DNA of 64,000 nt from Chitinophagaceae bacterium (lineage in GTDB: Bacteria > Bacteroidota > Bacteroidia > Chitinophagales > Chitinophagaceae): contig JAIXOJ010000068.1 of assembly GCA_027486835.1 (NCBI GenBank), forward strand, positions 1 through 64,000. Direction: 5' to 3'. The position numbers and the translations under genes were made by a program. Position 1 is the stretch's first letter. Every line of letters starts with the position of its first letter. Below the pieces are notes generated by a model. The model had not been told where the DNA came from, made no database searches, and saw only the letters and a program-made list of their open reading frames with translations. Below are positions 39,638-49,439 of this stretch, in pieces.

Positions 39638-39866
39638 ATTTTAATGAGATAAAAATTATTCAACTGATTCTTTGAAAAAAAAGCTTGAACACATACCTAT
39701 TGATTTGAGATTGCAAAACCCTGTTCATTATTTCAATATCACCCATTGCTTTGTCATTATCTTTTAATTGAAATTCATATTTGATTATGGATTTTGATTC
39801 ATTTTTTTCAACTGTAACTCAATTACTAATCAATCCTTATTTTCAGAGATTTTATAGAGTATGCTG

Positions 39867-40139
39867 GAGCTTTCATAAAGTATTTGGGAGCTTCCACGTA
39901 TTGCGTGAGAGCTTTCACGGAGTGTGCGTGAACTTTCACGGAGTACGCGTAAGCTTCCACAGAGTGCGCGTGAGCTTCCACGTATTGCGAGTGAGCTTCC
40001 ACGGAGTGCGTGGGAGCTTTCACGGATTGTGCGTGAGCTTTCACGGAGTACGCGTAAGCTTCCACAGAGTGCGCGTGAGCTTTCACGGAGTGCGCGTGAG
40101 CTTTCACAGAGTGAACGGGAGCTTACATGATTTGCAATA
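39867..40139. repeat. Tandem repeat, 21-bp unit, 13 copies
   Basis: Units of the form GAGCTTTCACGGAGTGCGCG+T start every 21 bp from 39867 to 40119 without a single indel. Units 3-5 and 8-10 match each other in their private variants (TACGCGT, AAGCTTCCACAG), showing a higher-order duplication of five units. Frames on both strands are open (S-F-H-G-V-R-V on plus; S-V-K-A-H-A-H on minus). It lies between the sialidase remnant and the transporter stop codon. Confidence 0.94.
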
Positions 40140-40162
40140 AAATATAAACAGCTTAATATGTA

Positions 40163-41449
40163 TTAAGCTGTTGCAGTAGCAGCTTCTTCCTTCTCACAAT
40201 CTTTAACAATGTTCTTTCCTAATAATATAGATAACAACATAATGGCAGCAATAAAGAACAATCCAAATCTTAAAGCAAAATCTACATTGATTTGAAAAGC
40301 CAAGAACAACACGATTAAAATGGCACTTACCCTTCCAATAAACAAGGTAAATTCATGATTGATGATATAGGCAAACTCATTGCGTCCTTCCTTTTTACTC
40401 ACAATATCTATTACCCTAAACTCAGTTGGAAAATAAGAAACATCATGCAAAGGCTTGGCTATAAATTGCAGGATATTATAGATAATAACACCCATAACCG
40501 AATACAACGTTCCATGTATGGCAATAGCAGCCACAAAAAAGGAAATTGAAATAATATAAATCAACATCCTGTGTTTGGGCTTTGCAAAACGACCAATTAA
40601 ATAGAGCATTATGGCAGATAAAATTTGCCCGCCCGATACAATAATGCCCAACATATTCACCCCGCCAATTATAGACAGGATTAATAGTATGGGGAAAATC
40701 ATGATTGCCCCCTGCATTACTCCTTTGGTAATGGAAAAAAGAATCATTTTATTCCATAGCTTATCGAACTTAAAGAACAGTAATTGCTCGCTTTGTGGGT
40801 TATTGAATTTTTCTTTGTTGATAATAATTGCTGCAAGGGCAGTAATGATAAACACAGCTATAGTAACCCCTATGTAGGCACTTTTTTGGGTGTATAAATG
40901 ACTATCTGTACCAAAAGTGATAAAATAGCCTACAGCTGCCGGTACAATAATCCAAGTAATGGTATAAAAAATAGTATCGATACTGAAATAGTAATTTCTG
41001 GTTTCATCATCAGTTACGCCTAAGGACATAAAATCTCTATTTGCCCAGAAAAACCCATAAGATGCACCCATGATTAAGCCTGCCCCTATTACACCCATAT
41101 TGTCTAAATGCTTTAATGACATCATAAACGTCATTGAAACACCACTTAGCATCAGTCCCAAAGAGTATAAATAGGTCACTTTTATTTTGCGCAGCAAAAA
41201 ACCATTGATGATAAAACATACAGGGATGCCTGTGTAGAGTGCAAATTGATAATAGAGGTATAAATTGATTTTATCGTGCTTTTCTATTGCCGTTAATGCA
41301 GTGCCCGGGTCAGGTGGCGATACAATATAAGCACCAACAAAAAGTTCGATAACGGGCAAAACAAATGCGTAGAGCATACCTGCGAACAACAGATAGCGCA
41401 TATTTCGTGGAAACGACTTAAAATGGTTAATCTCTGATGATAAAAACAT
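40163..41449 (-). CDS. Major facilitator superfamily sugar transporter
   Basis: The 428-residue inner-membrane protein has about 12 hydrophobic segments (for example YLLFAGMLYAFVLP, VIGAGLIMGASYGFFWA, WIIVPAAVGYFITFG). The layout and length fit an MFS permease. It lies 86 bp downstream of the GH130 gene. GH130 enzymes are cytoplasmic or periplasmic mannoside-processing enzymes often found beside a dedicated disaccharide permease. Uptake of a small mannoside or other oligosaccharide released by the locus is therefore the likely role, by context only. A terminator-like hairpin separates the two, so expression may be partly uncoupled. Confidence 0.85.
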   Translation of the reverse strand: MFLSSEINHFKSFPRNMRYLLFAGMLYAFVLPVIELFVGAYIVSPPDPGTALTAIEKHDKINLYLYYQFALYTGIPVCFIINGFLLRKIKVTYLYSLGLMLSGVSMTFMMSLKHLDNMGVIGAGLIMGASYGFFWANRDFMSLGVTDDETRNYYFSIDTIFYTITWIIVPAAVGYFITFGTDSHLYTQKSAYIGVTIAVFIITALAAIIINKEKFNNPQSEQLLFFKFDKLWNKMILFSITKGVMQGAIMIFPILLILSIIGGVNMLGIIVSGGQILSAIMLYLIGRFAKPKHRMLIYIISISFFVAAIAIHGTLYSVMGVIIYNILQFIAKPLHDVSYFPTEFRVIDIVSKKEGRNEFAYIINHEFTLFIGRVSAILIVLFLAFQINVDFALRFGLFFIAAIMLLSILLGKNIVKDCEKEEAATATA

Positions 41450-41483
41450 GGTGGAATAAATTTTAACTTATGGCAAGACAAAT

Positions 41484-41521
41484 AAAAAAAGCCGAGAAGC
41501 AAACTTCTTCGGCCTTTTTTT
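41484..41521. terminator. Bidirectional-type terminator between GH130 and MFS genes
   Basis: AAAAAAGCCGAGAAG and CTTCTTCGGCCTTTTTT form a stem with one bulged T and a 4-nt loop. T-runs occur on both sides when read on either strand. On the minus strand it follows the GH130 stop by about 15 bp. Confidence 0.72.
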
Positions 41522-41535
41522 AAGGTTGAAAACGA

Positions 41536-42591
41536 TTAATAGTAAGTGAGTTCAGAGAATATTTCTTGTAAGGAAACTTCTGCATAACAAACAGAGGTAT
41601 CAGCAGCACCATAATATAGTTTTACGGTATCGCCTTCTACAAGGCATCCACATAAGAATATTACTGGACCATAAAAGCCCCATTTCTCATAAGAAGCCAA
41701 AGGCTCCATCAAAGGTTTGAAAGATTTACCCAATACTTTGGTTGGGTCGTCTTTATCTAACAATAATGCACCTAAGCAATATCTGTCATTTGCATCTGCA
41801 GCATGATAAATTTCTAACCAACCTTTTTCGGTCATGAATGGCACAGCACTACAGCCAATGCGACCATTGTCCCAATCAGTTTCATTCACAGAAGCCAAAT
41901 GTTTGTGGTTGCCCCAATGAACTAAGTTGGTGGACTCAGAAATCCAAATTTCTCTTCTTTTATATTCAGCAGAAGCAGGGCGACACAAAGCCATGTATTT
42001 TCCATTAATCATTTCAGGGAAAATGGCTACGTCTTTATTGTCTGGCGTAAAAATGACTCCTTTGCGCTCAAAGGTTTTGAAATCTTTGGTTACTGCAAGA
42101 CAGGTGGTAACGCCCACACTTGCACAACAACTATAGTTAATCCAATAATTGCCATCAATCAAAGTAATACGAGGGTCTTCAATACCAAATTCTTCATACT
42201 TATTGCATGGATACATTGCAGGAGTTTCTTCTACTACGAAATTGATTCCGTCTTTGCTTCTTGCAACTCTAAGGTGAGAGATAGTGGTTAAAATTCTATC
42301 TCTTTTATCAGCAGGTTCAATTACACGTGGGTCACTGAAATCAATTGTTGGATCATGGGTATCAAAGGTTTTTACTTCTACTTTGCCAGTGGCTTCGTTG
42401 AAATAAGGTGCCATTACGATGTTTGGATTCCGATTAATCGGCGTTTCTGCCACACGCAACAACAACAACACATCTCCTTCAAACTCAGTAACACCACAGT
42501 TCATTACATAATGTACTTCAAAATCTTCCCTTGATGCTTTTACATTATCGGGTAAAATCAGTGGGTTGTGGGGACTTCTTAAAACTTTCAT
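41536..42591 (-). CDS. GH130 mannoside phosphorylase/mannosidase
   Basis: The 351-residue protein has no signal peptide and is therefore probably cytoplasmic. It folds as the five-bladed propeller of GH130. The signature G-I-E-D139-P-R (136-141) carries the catalytic aspartate, and IFPEMINGKYMALCRP and YYGAADT are further family blocks. GH130 includes inverting beta-1,4/beta-1,2-mannoside phosphorylases and beta-1,2-mannosidases. Phosphorylases usually have basic residues for phosphate near the H-R-P block; here the sequence is C-R-P, so the reaction type is undecided. It lies between a sulfatase and an MFS gene in the SusC/D locus, suggesting intracellular breakdown of an imported mannose-containing oligomer. 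Confidence 0.92.
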   Translation of the reverse strand: MKVLRSPHNPLILPDNVKASREDFEVHYVMNCGVTEFEGDVLLLLRVAETPINRNPNIVMAPYFNEATGKVEVKTFDTHDPTIDFSDPRVIEPADKRDRILTTISHLRVARSKDGINFVVEETPAMYPCNKYEEFGIEDPRITLIDGNYWINYSCCASVGVTTCLAVTKDFKTFERKGVIFTPDNKDVAIFPEMINGKYMALCRPASAEYKRREIWISESTNLVHWGNHKHLASVNETDWDNGRIGCSAVPFMTEKGWLEIYHAADANDRYCLGALLLDKDDPTKVLGKSFKPLMEPLASYEKWGFYGPVIFLCGCLVEGDTVKLYYGAADTSVCYAEVSLQEIFSELTYY

Positions 42592-42680
42592 TTTTATTTT
42601 ATTTTACAGTGAAAAAAATTATTAGCATTTTATTATTTAAACTATAATGTTCTATTCAAATTAGAATTACAACCTTTCCT

Positions 42681-44159
42681 TTATTTGCCATCTGCTACAC
42701 CAGCTTTTCTAATGTCGCCATTTCCTTTTCTTTTGGTTAAGCCATCGCCCAAATCCGTACGAGCAACTTCTGCGATTGTTTGCAACTCAGCCACCACTTC
42801 GGGGTATTGATCTTTTACGTCATACCGTTCATTTGGGTCGTTAGCTAAGTCAACCAAAGCCAATTTAATATCAGTTGTAGAAGTTTTGCCAGGAAATCCA
42901 TCTTTACCACGGGGCAAATCTTCATTAGACAAAGTGCCATTATTGGGCAGTATCAGTTTCCAATTATCCCTTCTTACAGCCTTCAAATCGTTTTTGCCAT
43001 AGTAATAGTAAAAATATTTTCTTGGCGATTCATCTATCTTTCCCTTTAATAACGAGATAATGTTTAACCCGTCAATTGTTTTTTTGGGTAAATCAGCGCC
43101 AGTGATATAAGCAATCGTAGGTAAAATATCAAGGGTACTTGTAAGTTGATTACAAATTAATCCTGCTGGAATTGTTCCTTTCCAGTTCATGATACAAGGC
43201 ACTCTCGAACCGCCTTCGTAAACAGTGGTTTTGCCCTCTCTAAAACCACCATTTGAACCAGCATGGTTACCAAATTTTAACCATGGACCATTATCACTTG
43301 TGAAAATAATAAGGGTGTTTTTATCCAATCCTTTCTTTTCTAAAGCCTTCACCACTTCGCCAATTGACCAATCAATTTCCATCATCACATCGCCATACAA
43401 CCCTTGCCTACTCTTGCCCTTAAACTTGTCTGAAACAGCTAATGGTACATGGGGCATAGAATGAGCTAAATAAAGAAAGAAAGGTTTTTTGCCAGCATGT
43501 TCAATATAATCAACCGCTTTCTCGGTATAAGTAGTCGTAATCTTCTCCTGATCTTTCAAACTGCTGATGAGCGATTTTTTTTCATTGCCTTCCAAATAGG
43601 CAAGTGGCATATCAGCATATTTTCCTTTAACCGTATCATCTGGGTGAATGGTTCCATCATAGCCAACCTGCCACATATCATTAGAGTAAGGCAAACCAAA
43701 ATACTGGTCAAAGCCCTGTTGCAAGGGCAAGAATTTAGCGTTATCGCCCAAATGCCATTTACCAATCATGGCAGTTTGATAGCCTTTGGTTTTCAGCATT
43801 TCAGGCAAAGTGGTTTCATCGGGATTTAAACCTATCGGGCTTTTGGGCATGAGAGCGCCATACATTCCAATTCTATTTGGATAGCAACCAGTTAATAATG
43901 CCGCTCTTGATGCTGTACAAACAGGCTGTGCCACCAAGAAATTGGTAAACCTGATGCCATCATTTGCCAATCTATCCAAATTAGGAGTGGTATAATTTAA
44001 AGCACCCGTAACACTCAAATCGCCATAGCCCATATCGTCCATTAAAACGAGTACGATGTTGGGGTTCGCATTCATTTTCACCATATCCTTCGATTGAGCA
44101 ATACCCCAATAATTAAGTAAGGAAAAACAACCAATGGCAATTATTTTATTTCTTTTCAT
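42681..44159 (-). CDS. S1-family arylsulfatase-like enzyme (CTASR)
   Basis: The 492-residue exported protein has a short signal peptide (ending GIAQ near residue 22). Metal-binding D41-D42 lies in VLMDDMGYGD. The formylglycine motif is C81-T-A-S-R85, the less common C-x-A-x-R form. GKWHLG is intact and the second metal block FTSDNGPWLKFG is present. It belongs to the arylsulfatase A-like part of S1, different from the three plus-strand sulfatases. It lies 36 bp after the SusD gene, so it is part of the utilisation locus. It would remove sulfate before or after import. It needs a formylglycine maturase encoded elsewhere. Confidence 0.93.
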   Translation of the reverse strand: MKRNKIIAIGCFSLLNYWGIAQSKDMVKMNANPNIVLVLMDDMGYGDLSVTGALNYTTPNLDRLANDGIRFTNFLVAQPVCTASRAALLTGCYPNRIGMYGALMPKSPIGLNPDETTLPEMLKTKGYQTAMIGKWHLGDNAKFLPLQQGFDQYFGLPYSNDMWQVGYDGTIHPDDTVKGKYADMPLAYLEGNEKKSLISSLKDQEKITTTYTEKAVDYIEHAGKKPFFLYLAHSMPHVPLAVSDKFKGKSRQGLYGDVMMEIDWSIGEVVKALEKKGLDKNTLIIFTSDNGPWLKFGNHAGSNGGFREGKTTVYEGGSRVPCIMNWKGTIPAGLICNQLTSTLDILPTIAYITGADLPKKTIDGLNIISLLKGKIDESPRKYFYYYYGKNDLKAVRRDNWKLILPNNGTLSNEDLPRGKDGFPGKTSTTDIKLALVDLANDPNERYDVKDQYPEVVAELQTIAEVARTDLGDGLTKRKGNGDIRKAGVADGK

Positions 44160-44195
44160 TTTGCTTTGAATAGGAGCTTGATATAGAATAGCTAT

Positions 44196-45872
44196 TTACC
44201 AACCAAAGTTTTGACTAATATTGGCATTAACCCCAATTTCATTAGCAGGAATTGGGTACAATAAATACTTTTTGTCATAAGGAATAATGTTTGTTTCTTC
44301 TGTTCTACCACTTGACCAACCTGTAGCTTTAGTATATTTAGGTTTGCCAGGAGGTAGAGTTGGTAAGAAAGTGCCGAACTGGTATTCATACATGGTTCGA
44401 GTATTGTCTATATAGCGCATTCTAACTAAATCGAACCATCTATTAAATTCAGCAACCAATTCCAAGCCCCTTTCATCAAAAATTGCCATTCGCATGTCCT
44501 CTTTTGTTGGCGCATCAGCAATAGTTAGGTCGGCAGGTGTAGTTCTAGCAGTTCCATTTGCGTTTCTTGCTCTTTGTCTTAGCTTATTAAATGATGCAAA
44601 GGCATTTGCTGGTCCATTTATTTCGTTTTCTGCTTCTGCTCTTATCAAATAAATTTCAGAAAGTCTTAGTAGAAAAAGGTCATTCTCTGAGTTTTGACTA
44701 TTAATTGCATTGGGGTCAACATATTTATTAATGTAGGGTTGAGATTCAATCAGAAATACACTAGCAGGGGGAATCAAAGGAAATGTAACAACAGTTCTTG
44801 CAGAAGGGTCAATCCATGTAGTAGTAAACGAAACTTCAGTTCTGTAATCCTTCACATATTGCCCTTTGGTATATTTTTCATAAAACCAAGGATGCACTCT
44901 AATTTGACTACCTCCAACCTTGTTGGTTCCATTACCACCTGAGTTTGGTCGAGATTGAGGATTGAAGATAAATGGCCAATTGGAACCATCGGATGTAATA
45001 TCCGTTACGGTAGCATCTCTTGTATAGGCAATACCAAAAATTACTTCATTGTAAGCATTTTTTTCTAAAGTAACATCCCACAATTTGGCATAATCTGATA
45101 TTAATGAATATTGACTGGAGCTAATTACAGAATCAGCATAATCTCTTGCTTTGGCATAGAAAGTATTTGATTCTGATGTGCGATTGTTCAAGTTTAAATA
45201 GTTGGCATAAGTTAAGTTAGCCTTTGATAAAAAACCAAAAGCAGCACCACGAGTTGCTCTATTAAATTCTATACTAGGTTGTGCAGAACGTGTAGGTAAA
45301 GCTGTAGTTCCTACAGCAAAATCACTAAAAATTTGTTGATAAACAGAATCTACACTGCTTCTTTTAGGTTTCAAATCTGAATCAGCATTAAACACAGTTG
45401 TGGTAATGGGTACTGCACCAAAATACTGCACCATATAGAAATAGCTTAACCCCCTAACAAATTTTGCTTCTGCTATCATTTTAGCCCTAGTACTATCGGT
45501 CATGGAAATATTATTGGCATAATCAATAACAGCATTGGCATTTGAAATAGCTTTATAATATCTGTTCCAAATATTGGATAAATTGCCAACTCCAGAATTG
45601 ATATTTACTTTAGCTCCCCAAGTGCCAAGATTATTGACTGCAACAGATGATAAATCATCAGCAAATGGATAAAGTATAAATTGTTGGTCTTTAAATCCCG
45701 ACCATGAATTAAATTGTGCATAAAGACCTATGATTGCATTGTCAACATCTGCTGTAGTTTTTATGGCATTAGCAGGTGTGGGCGTATCAAATATTTGCTG
45801 ATCTACTTTAGTACAGCTATTTATTGTAATTAGAAGAAGAACCAACGAATAAGAAAGAATACTATTTTTCAT
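44196..45872 (-). CDS. susD: SusD/RagB-family outer-membrane glycan-binding lipoprotein
   Basis: The 558-residue lipoprotein starts at the ATG giving MKNSILSYSLVLLLITINSC, with lipobox I-N-S-C; a second ATG lies four codons upstream (45884). The N-terminal SusD-like segment contains NRYYKAISNANAVIDYA and EAKFVRGLSYFYMVQYFG, the TPR-like helices typical of SusD. The C-terminal RagB part contains FDERGLELVAEFNRWFDLVRM. It caps the SusC pore and binds the oligosaccharide on the cell surface. It follows SusC by 51 bp. Confidence 0.95.
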   Translation of the reverse strand: MKNSILSYSLVLLLITINSCTKVDQQIFDTPTPANAIKTTADVDNAIIGLYAQFNSWSGFKDQQFILYPFADDLSSVAVNNLGTWGAKVNINSGVGNLSNIWNRYYKAISNANAVIDYANNISMTDSTRAKMIAEAKFVRGLSYFYMVQYFGAVPITTTVFNADSDLKPKRSSVDSVYQQIFSDFAVGTTALPTRSAQPSIEFNRATRGAAFGFLSKANLTYANYLNLNNRTSESNTFYAKARDYADSVISSSQYSLISDYAKLWDVTLEKNAYNEVIFGIAYTRDATVTDITSDGSNWPFIFNPQSRPNSGGNGTNKVGGSQIRVHPWFYEKYTKGQYVKDYRTEVSFTTTWIDPSARTVVTFPLIPPASVFLIESQPYINKYVDPNAINSQNSENDLFLLRLSEIYLIRAEAENEINGPANAFASFNKLRQRARNANGTARTTPADLTIADAPTKEDMRMAIFDERGLELVAEFNRWFDLVRMRYIDNTRTMYEYQFGTFLPTLPPGKPKYTKATGWSSGRTEETNIIPYDKKYLLYPIPANEIGVNANISQNFGW

Positions 45873-45923
45873 TGTATTATGCAAGAATATCTATGATTGA
45901 ATAAGGATTAATGTATTACTGAA

Positions 45924-48900
45924 TTAAAACTTTAGATAAATACCAGCAGAAAATGTTTTTGATTGAGGGTAAGTGCCATTATCTACACCTGGAGTAAGGG
46001 GATTATTATAATTGGTATTTACCTCGGGGTCATAGCCAGTGTATTTAGTAATTGTAACAAGGTTTGTTGCTGTAACAAAAACTCTGGCGTTTTTAACCAC
46101 TTTTACTTTGCCTATAGGAATATTATACCCAAGCGTTATATTTTTTAGTCGAATAAAAGAGCCATCTTCTAACAAGAAATTGGAGAACCTACTATTAAAA
46201 TAACCACCCGACAGCCTAGCCCTTGGATAATAATTGCTAGTTCCTTCGCCAGTCCATCTACCATCAAAAGCTGTTTTTGAAACATTATTCAGTGTACTAG
46301 TTAAGGCATCTAGGCGGTAACGATTTAAGTTGGCTATTTTATTTCCATAGGTACATTGTATAAACACAGCCAGCGTAAAGCCTTTGTATTCAAAATCATG
46401 GATTATGCCCATGATGAATTTGGGATTGGAATTACCAATGATAGTTCTATCATCTGCTGTTATTTTTCCATCCCCATTGATATCTATAAATTTAAAATCA
46501 CCAGGTTTTGCAGAAGTACTTTCTGGACCATTGGCAACTTCTATATCATTTTGATAGATACCATTTATTTGATACCCATAAAAAGAGCCAATAGCATTGC
46601 CTAAGCTAGTAACGTGAATAGGCTGGCTAAGCAAGCCTCCTGAATTCAAAAAGTTAGAACCGAAAATTTTTCCTGACTCTCCTAAGGGGCCCATATCTAT
46701 CATTTTGTTTCTATTGATAGATAGATTAGCGGAAAAGTTCCATTTGAATTTGTTCTGTAATAATCTTGCCTTCAAGTCAAACTCTATACCCTTGTTTTCT
46801 ACTGCTCCAGCATTCGTAATTAAAGTGTTAAATCCAGAAACACCTGAGATAGGCAACGTAATTAAAAGATCGGTTGTGTTCTTCTTATACAAATTCACTT
46901 CAAGAGAAATTCTGTTTTTCAATATACCTATTTCAGTTCCCAAATTGATTTGTCGGGTGTTCTCCCAACCCAAATTAGGATTACCAATATTATTTAGGAT
47001 ATAGCCCCTAGTTAGCACACTACCAATTACAGCAGCATCATTGGTTAGAAATTGATCTGTTGCACCAATGCTTACTGTTTGGTTACCAGAAAGACCATAG
47101 CTAGCCCTTATTTTAAAAGTAGATAGCCACTTTAGTTTTTGTACAAAGTCTTCTTTATTTACATTCCAACCAACAGCAGCTGAAGGGAAAAATGCAATTT
47201 TATGCCCAGGAGCTAATCTTGAAGCTGCATCCTGCCTTCCAGTAAGTGTAAGCAGATACTTATCCTTCAAACTATATACTACCCTTCCAAGAAAAGATGC
47301 TAGCGACCACTGTTGGTGAGATGTAAAGGTTTGCCCATAAGACTGAGCCATTTGAAAACTATAATAGCCCAAATTATCACTTGGAAAACTGGTAGCTTGA
47401 GCAGCAAAACCATCAACAAACCATTTTTGATAGGTATGCCCAATAACTGCATTGATATTGCTTTCTCCAAATCTTCGATTATAGTTGATGGTCAACTCTC
47501 CAAGATAATTAAAACGCGAGTCTTGATTTTGATAGGCATAGCCACTAGCGGCATTTCCAACAAAAGTACCCTTAGGATAATATGTTTGTCTTAGTGATTG
47601 TGAAAAGTTGGCACCTACATTTGCCTTTACACTCAAATATTTATTTACTTGGTAATTGCCAGTCAAATTGCTAAAAAACAATGTGTTAGCATACACATCT
47701 TTTAACAAGTCAGTTAGCGTATACGGATTTGCGTCAATTGTTTGATCTATATCTCCATCAATATTAAATGGTTGGATATATGGACGAGCATATAATGCAC
47801 TAGCTATAACACTAGAAGAGTTAAGCCCTGTAGAAATGCCATTAACGCCTAATCTCGATCTCGATTTACTAGCATTTACATTCACCCCAATTTTAAATTT
47901 GCTAGATACTTCTCTATCAATGTTCACTCGAATACCACCTCTTTCAAAATTTGAATTTCTCACAATTCCGTTGGTCTTAGCATAATTACCAATAATAGCA
48001 TAGTTGGTTTTACCCTCTCCACCAGAAATACCCAATTGATAATCACTAGATATTGCTTGTTGAAAAATTTCTTCCTGCCAATTGTGGTTGATACCTACAT
48101 TTTTTGCAATTGAATTGGTATCAGTTGAACCCATTTCTTTAGCATAAGTGAGAAAATCATTTGTTCCTAAAACTGGTAATGTTTTTCTCACATTTGCAAC
48201 ATCCGTTCTACAATTAAATTCCACTTTGTCACCACCTTTTTTTCCACGTTTGGTGGTAATCAGAATAACTCCATTTGCACCCCTAGAGCCATAAATAGCA
48301 GTAGAAGAAGCATCTTTTAAGATCTCAATATTTTCAATTTCATTGGGATTCAAATTTGCCAAAGGATTGGTTGGTGGTGTTGCTACTGCTTGGCCATTTC
48401 CTCCACGTTGTAAATCACCATTACCAACTTCTACTGGGTAACCGTCAATAACATACAATGGCTGATTATTGCTTGTTGAATTACCCCCTCTTACTACAAT
48501 GCTAAAGCCTGCACCTGGTGCTCCACTTCCTGATTGAATCTGTACACCTGAAACCCTGCCTTGTATCAATTGTTCAACTGACATAATTGGTTTTTCTGAA
48601 ACCCCTTCTGATTTCAACTGCGATACTGCCCCCGTCAAATCACTCTTTCTTACACTTCCATAACCTATTACTACTACTTCGTCTGCTTTTATTTCAGACT
48701 GAGGTTTTAAAACTACTTTTAACTCTGTCGCTTTTGAAACCTTTATAGTTGTCGGTTCAAATGATACAAATGAAAAAAAAAGCGTTCCCCCATTAGCTGG
48801 AGCAGTAATGGAAAAGTATCCATCTTTATTTGCCTGAGTTCCCTTGTTTGTTGCAACTAACACAACTGAAGCCCCTTCTAGCGGCTTTCCTTTTTCATCC

Positions 48901-49352
48901 ATTACTTGTCCTGTTACAACAAAAGGTTTATTTGGTCGCACAATAATGGAATTTGAAGCAGCTTTTTCTTTTATTATGATGTTTTTCCCAGAAATAGTAT
49001 AGCCAAGGCCAAGGTTTTTGAACAATAAATCAAGTGCTTCAACTATATCAATATTATCAACTTTAAAATCAATAGGTTTTAATTTTTCAATTTGTGTTTT
49101 TGCATAAATAAACGAATACGAAGACTGGTTTTCAAATGCTTTAAATACTTGTTGTACCGCTTTGTTTTTTACATCAATGTTTATTTTCTGACTATATAAA
49201 TTAGTACTAATAAACAAGGTAAAGAAAAAGGCAACCGAATAGAATAGATTTTTATTAATTAAAAAAATAGGATAAAGTCCATTTCTTAGGCAAAAAATAG
49301 GCTTTAATAAAGCGTAAATCATATTAAGCAATCGTTTAGATTTAATTAGCAT
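45924..49352 (-). CDS. susC: SusC/RagA TonB-dependent transporter with STN signalling domain
   Basis: The 1142-residue outer-membrane transporter has a signal segment ending at YSQ (54), preceded by an unusually long n-region. A later start (M11) is possible. An STN domain (about 65-128, ending GKNIIIKEK) is followed by a carboxypeptidase-regulatory-like beta domain (143-220), the conserved DEVVVIGYGS segment and plug (to about 350), and the 22-strand barrel to the C-terminal aromatic residue. The STN domain is known to contact FecR-type anti-sigma factors, matching the FecR and sigma genes just upstream. It should import the glycan oligomers captured by SusD. The substrate is unknown. Confidence 0.96.
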   Translation of the reverse strand: MLIKSKRLLNMIYALLKPIFCLRNGLYPIFLINKNLFYSVAFFFTLFISTNLYSQKINIDVKNKAVQQVFKAFENQSSYSFIYAKTQIEKLKPIDFKVDNIDIVEALDLLFKNLGLGYTISGKNIIIKEKAASNSIIVRPNKPFVVTGQVMDEKGKPLEGASVVLVATNKGTQANKDGYFSITAPANGGTLFFSFVSFEPTTIKVSKATELKVVLKPQSEIKADEVVVIGYGSVRKSDLTGAVSQLKSEGVSEKPIMSVEQLIQGRVSGVQIQSGSGAPGAGFSIVVRGGNSTSNNQPLYVIDGYPVEVGNGDLQRGGNGQAVATPPTNPLANLNPNEIENIEILKDASSTAIYGSRGANGVILITTKRGKKGGDKVEFNCRTDVANVRKTLPVLGTNDFLTYAKEMGSTDTNSIAKNVGINHNWQEEIFQQAISSDYQLGISGGEGKTNYAIIGNYAKTNGIVRNSNFERGGIRVNIDREVSSKFKIGVNVNASKSRSRLGVNGISTGLNSSSVIASALYARPYIQPFNIDGDIDQTIDANPYTLTDLLKDVYANTLFFSNLTGNYQVNKYLSVKANVGANFSQSLRQTYYPKGTFVGNAASGYAYQNQDSRFNYLGELTINYNRRFGESNINAVIGHTYQKWFVDGFAAQATSFPSDNLGYYSFQMAQSYGQTFTSHQQWSLASFLGRVVYSLKDKYLLTLTGRQDAASRLAPGHKIAFFPSAAVGWNVNKEDFVQKLKWLSTFKIRASYGLSGNQTVSIGATDQFLTNDAAVIGSVLTRGYILNNIGNPNLGWENTRQINLGTEIGILKNRISLEVNLYKKNTTDLLITLPISGVSGFNTLITNAGAVENKGIEFDLKARLLQNKFKWNFSANLSINRNKMIDMGPLGESGKIFGSNFLNSGGLLSQPIHVTSLGNAIGSFYGYQINGIYQNDIEVANGPESTSAKPGDFKFIDINGDGKITADDRTIIGNSNPKFIMGIIHDFEYKGFTLAVFIQCTYGNKIANLNRYRLDALTSTLNNVSKTAFDGRWTGEGTSNYYPRARLSGGYFNSRFSNFLLEDGSFIRLKNITLGYNIPIGKVKVVKNARVFVTATNLVTITKYTGYDPEVNTNYNNPLTPGVDNGTYPQSKTFSAGIYLKF

Positions 49353-49439
49353 AATTAAATGCTATAAAAAGTTTTACAAAAAACTATCAATTACCTGTAC
49401 AGAGCGTTTATAATAATTGATGTTAATTATTCCTAGAGA

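Noticed and set aside
37422-40139. Arrays as CRISPR
   Set aside because: Units are directly adjacent with no unique spacers, the period is 21 bp, and no cas genes are present.
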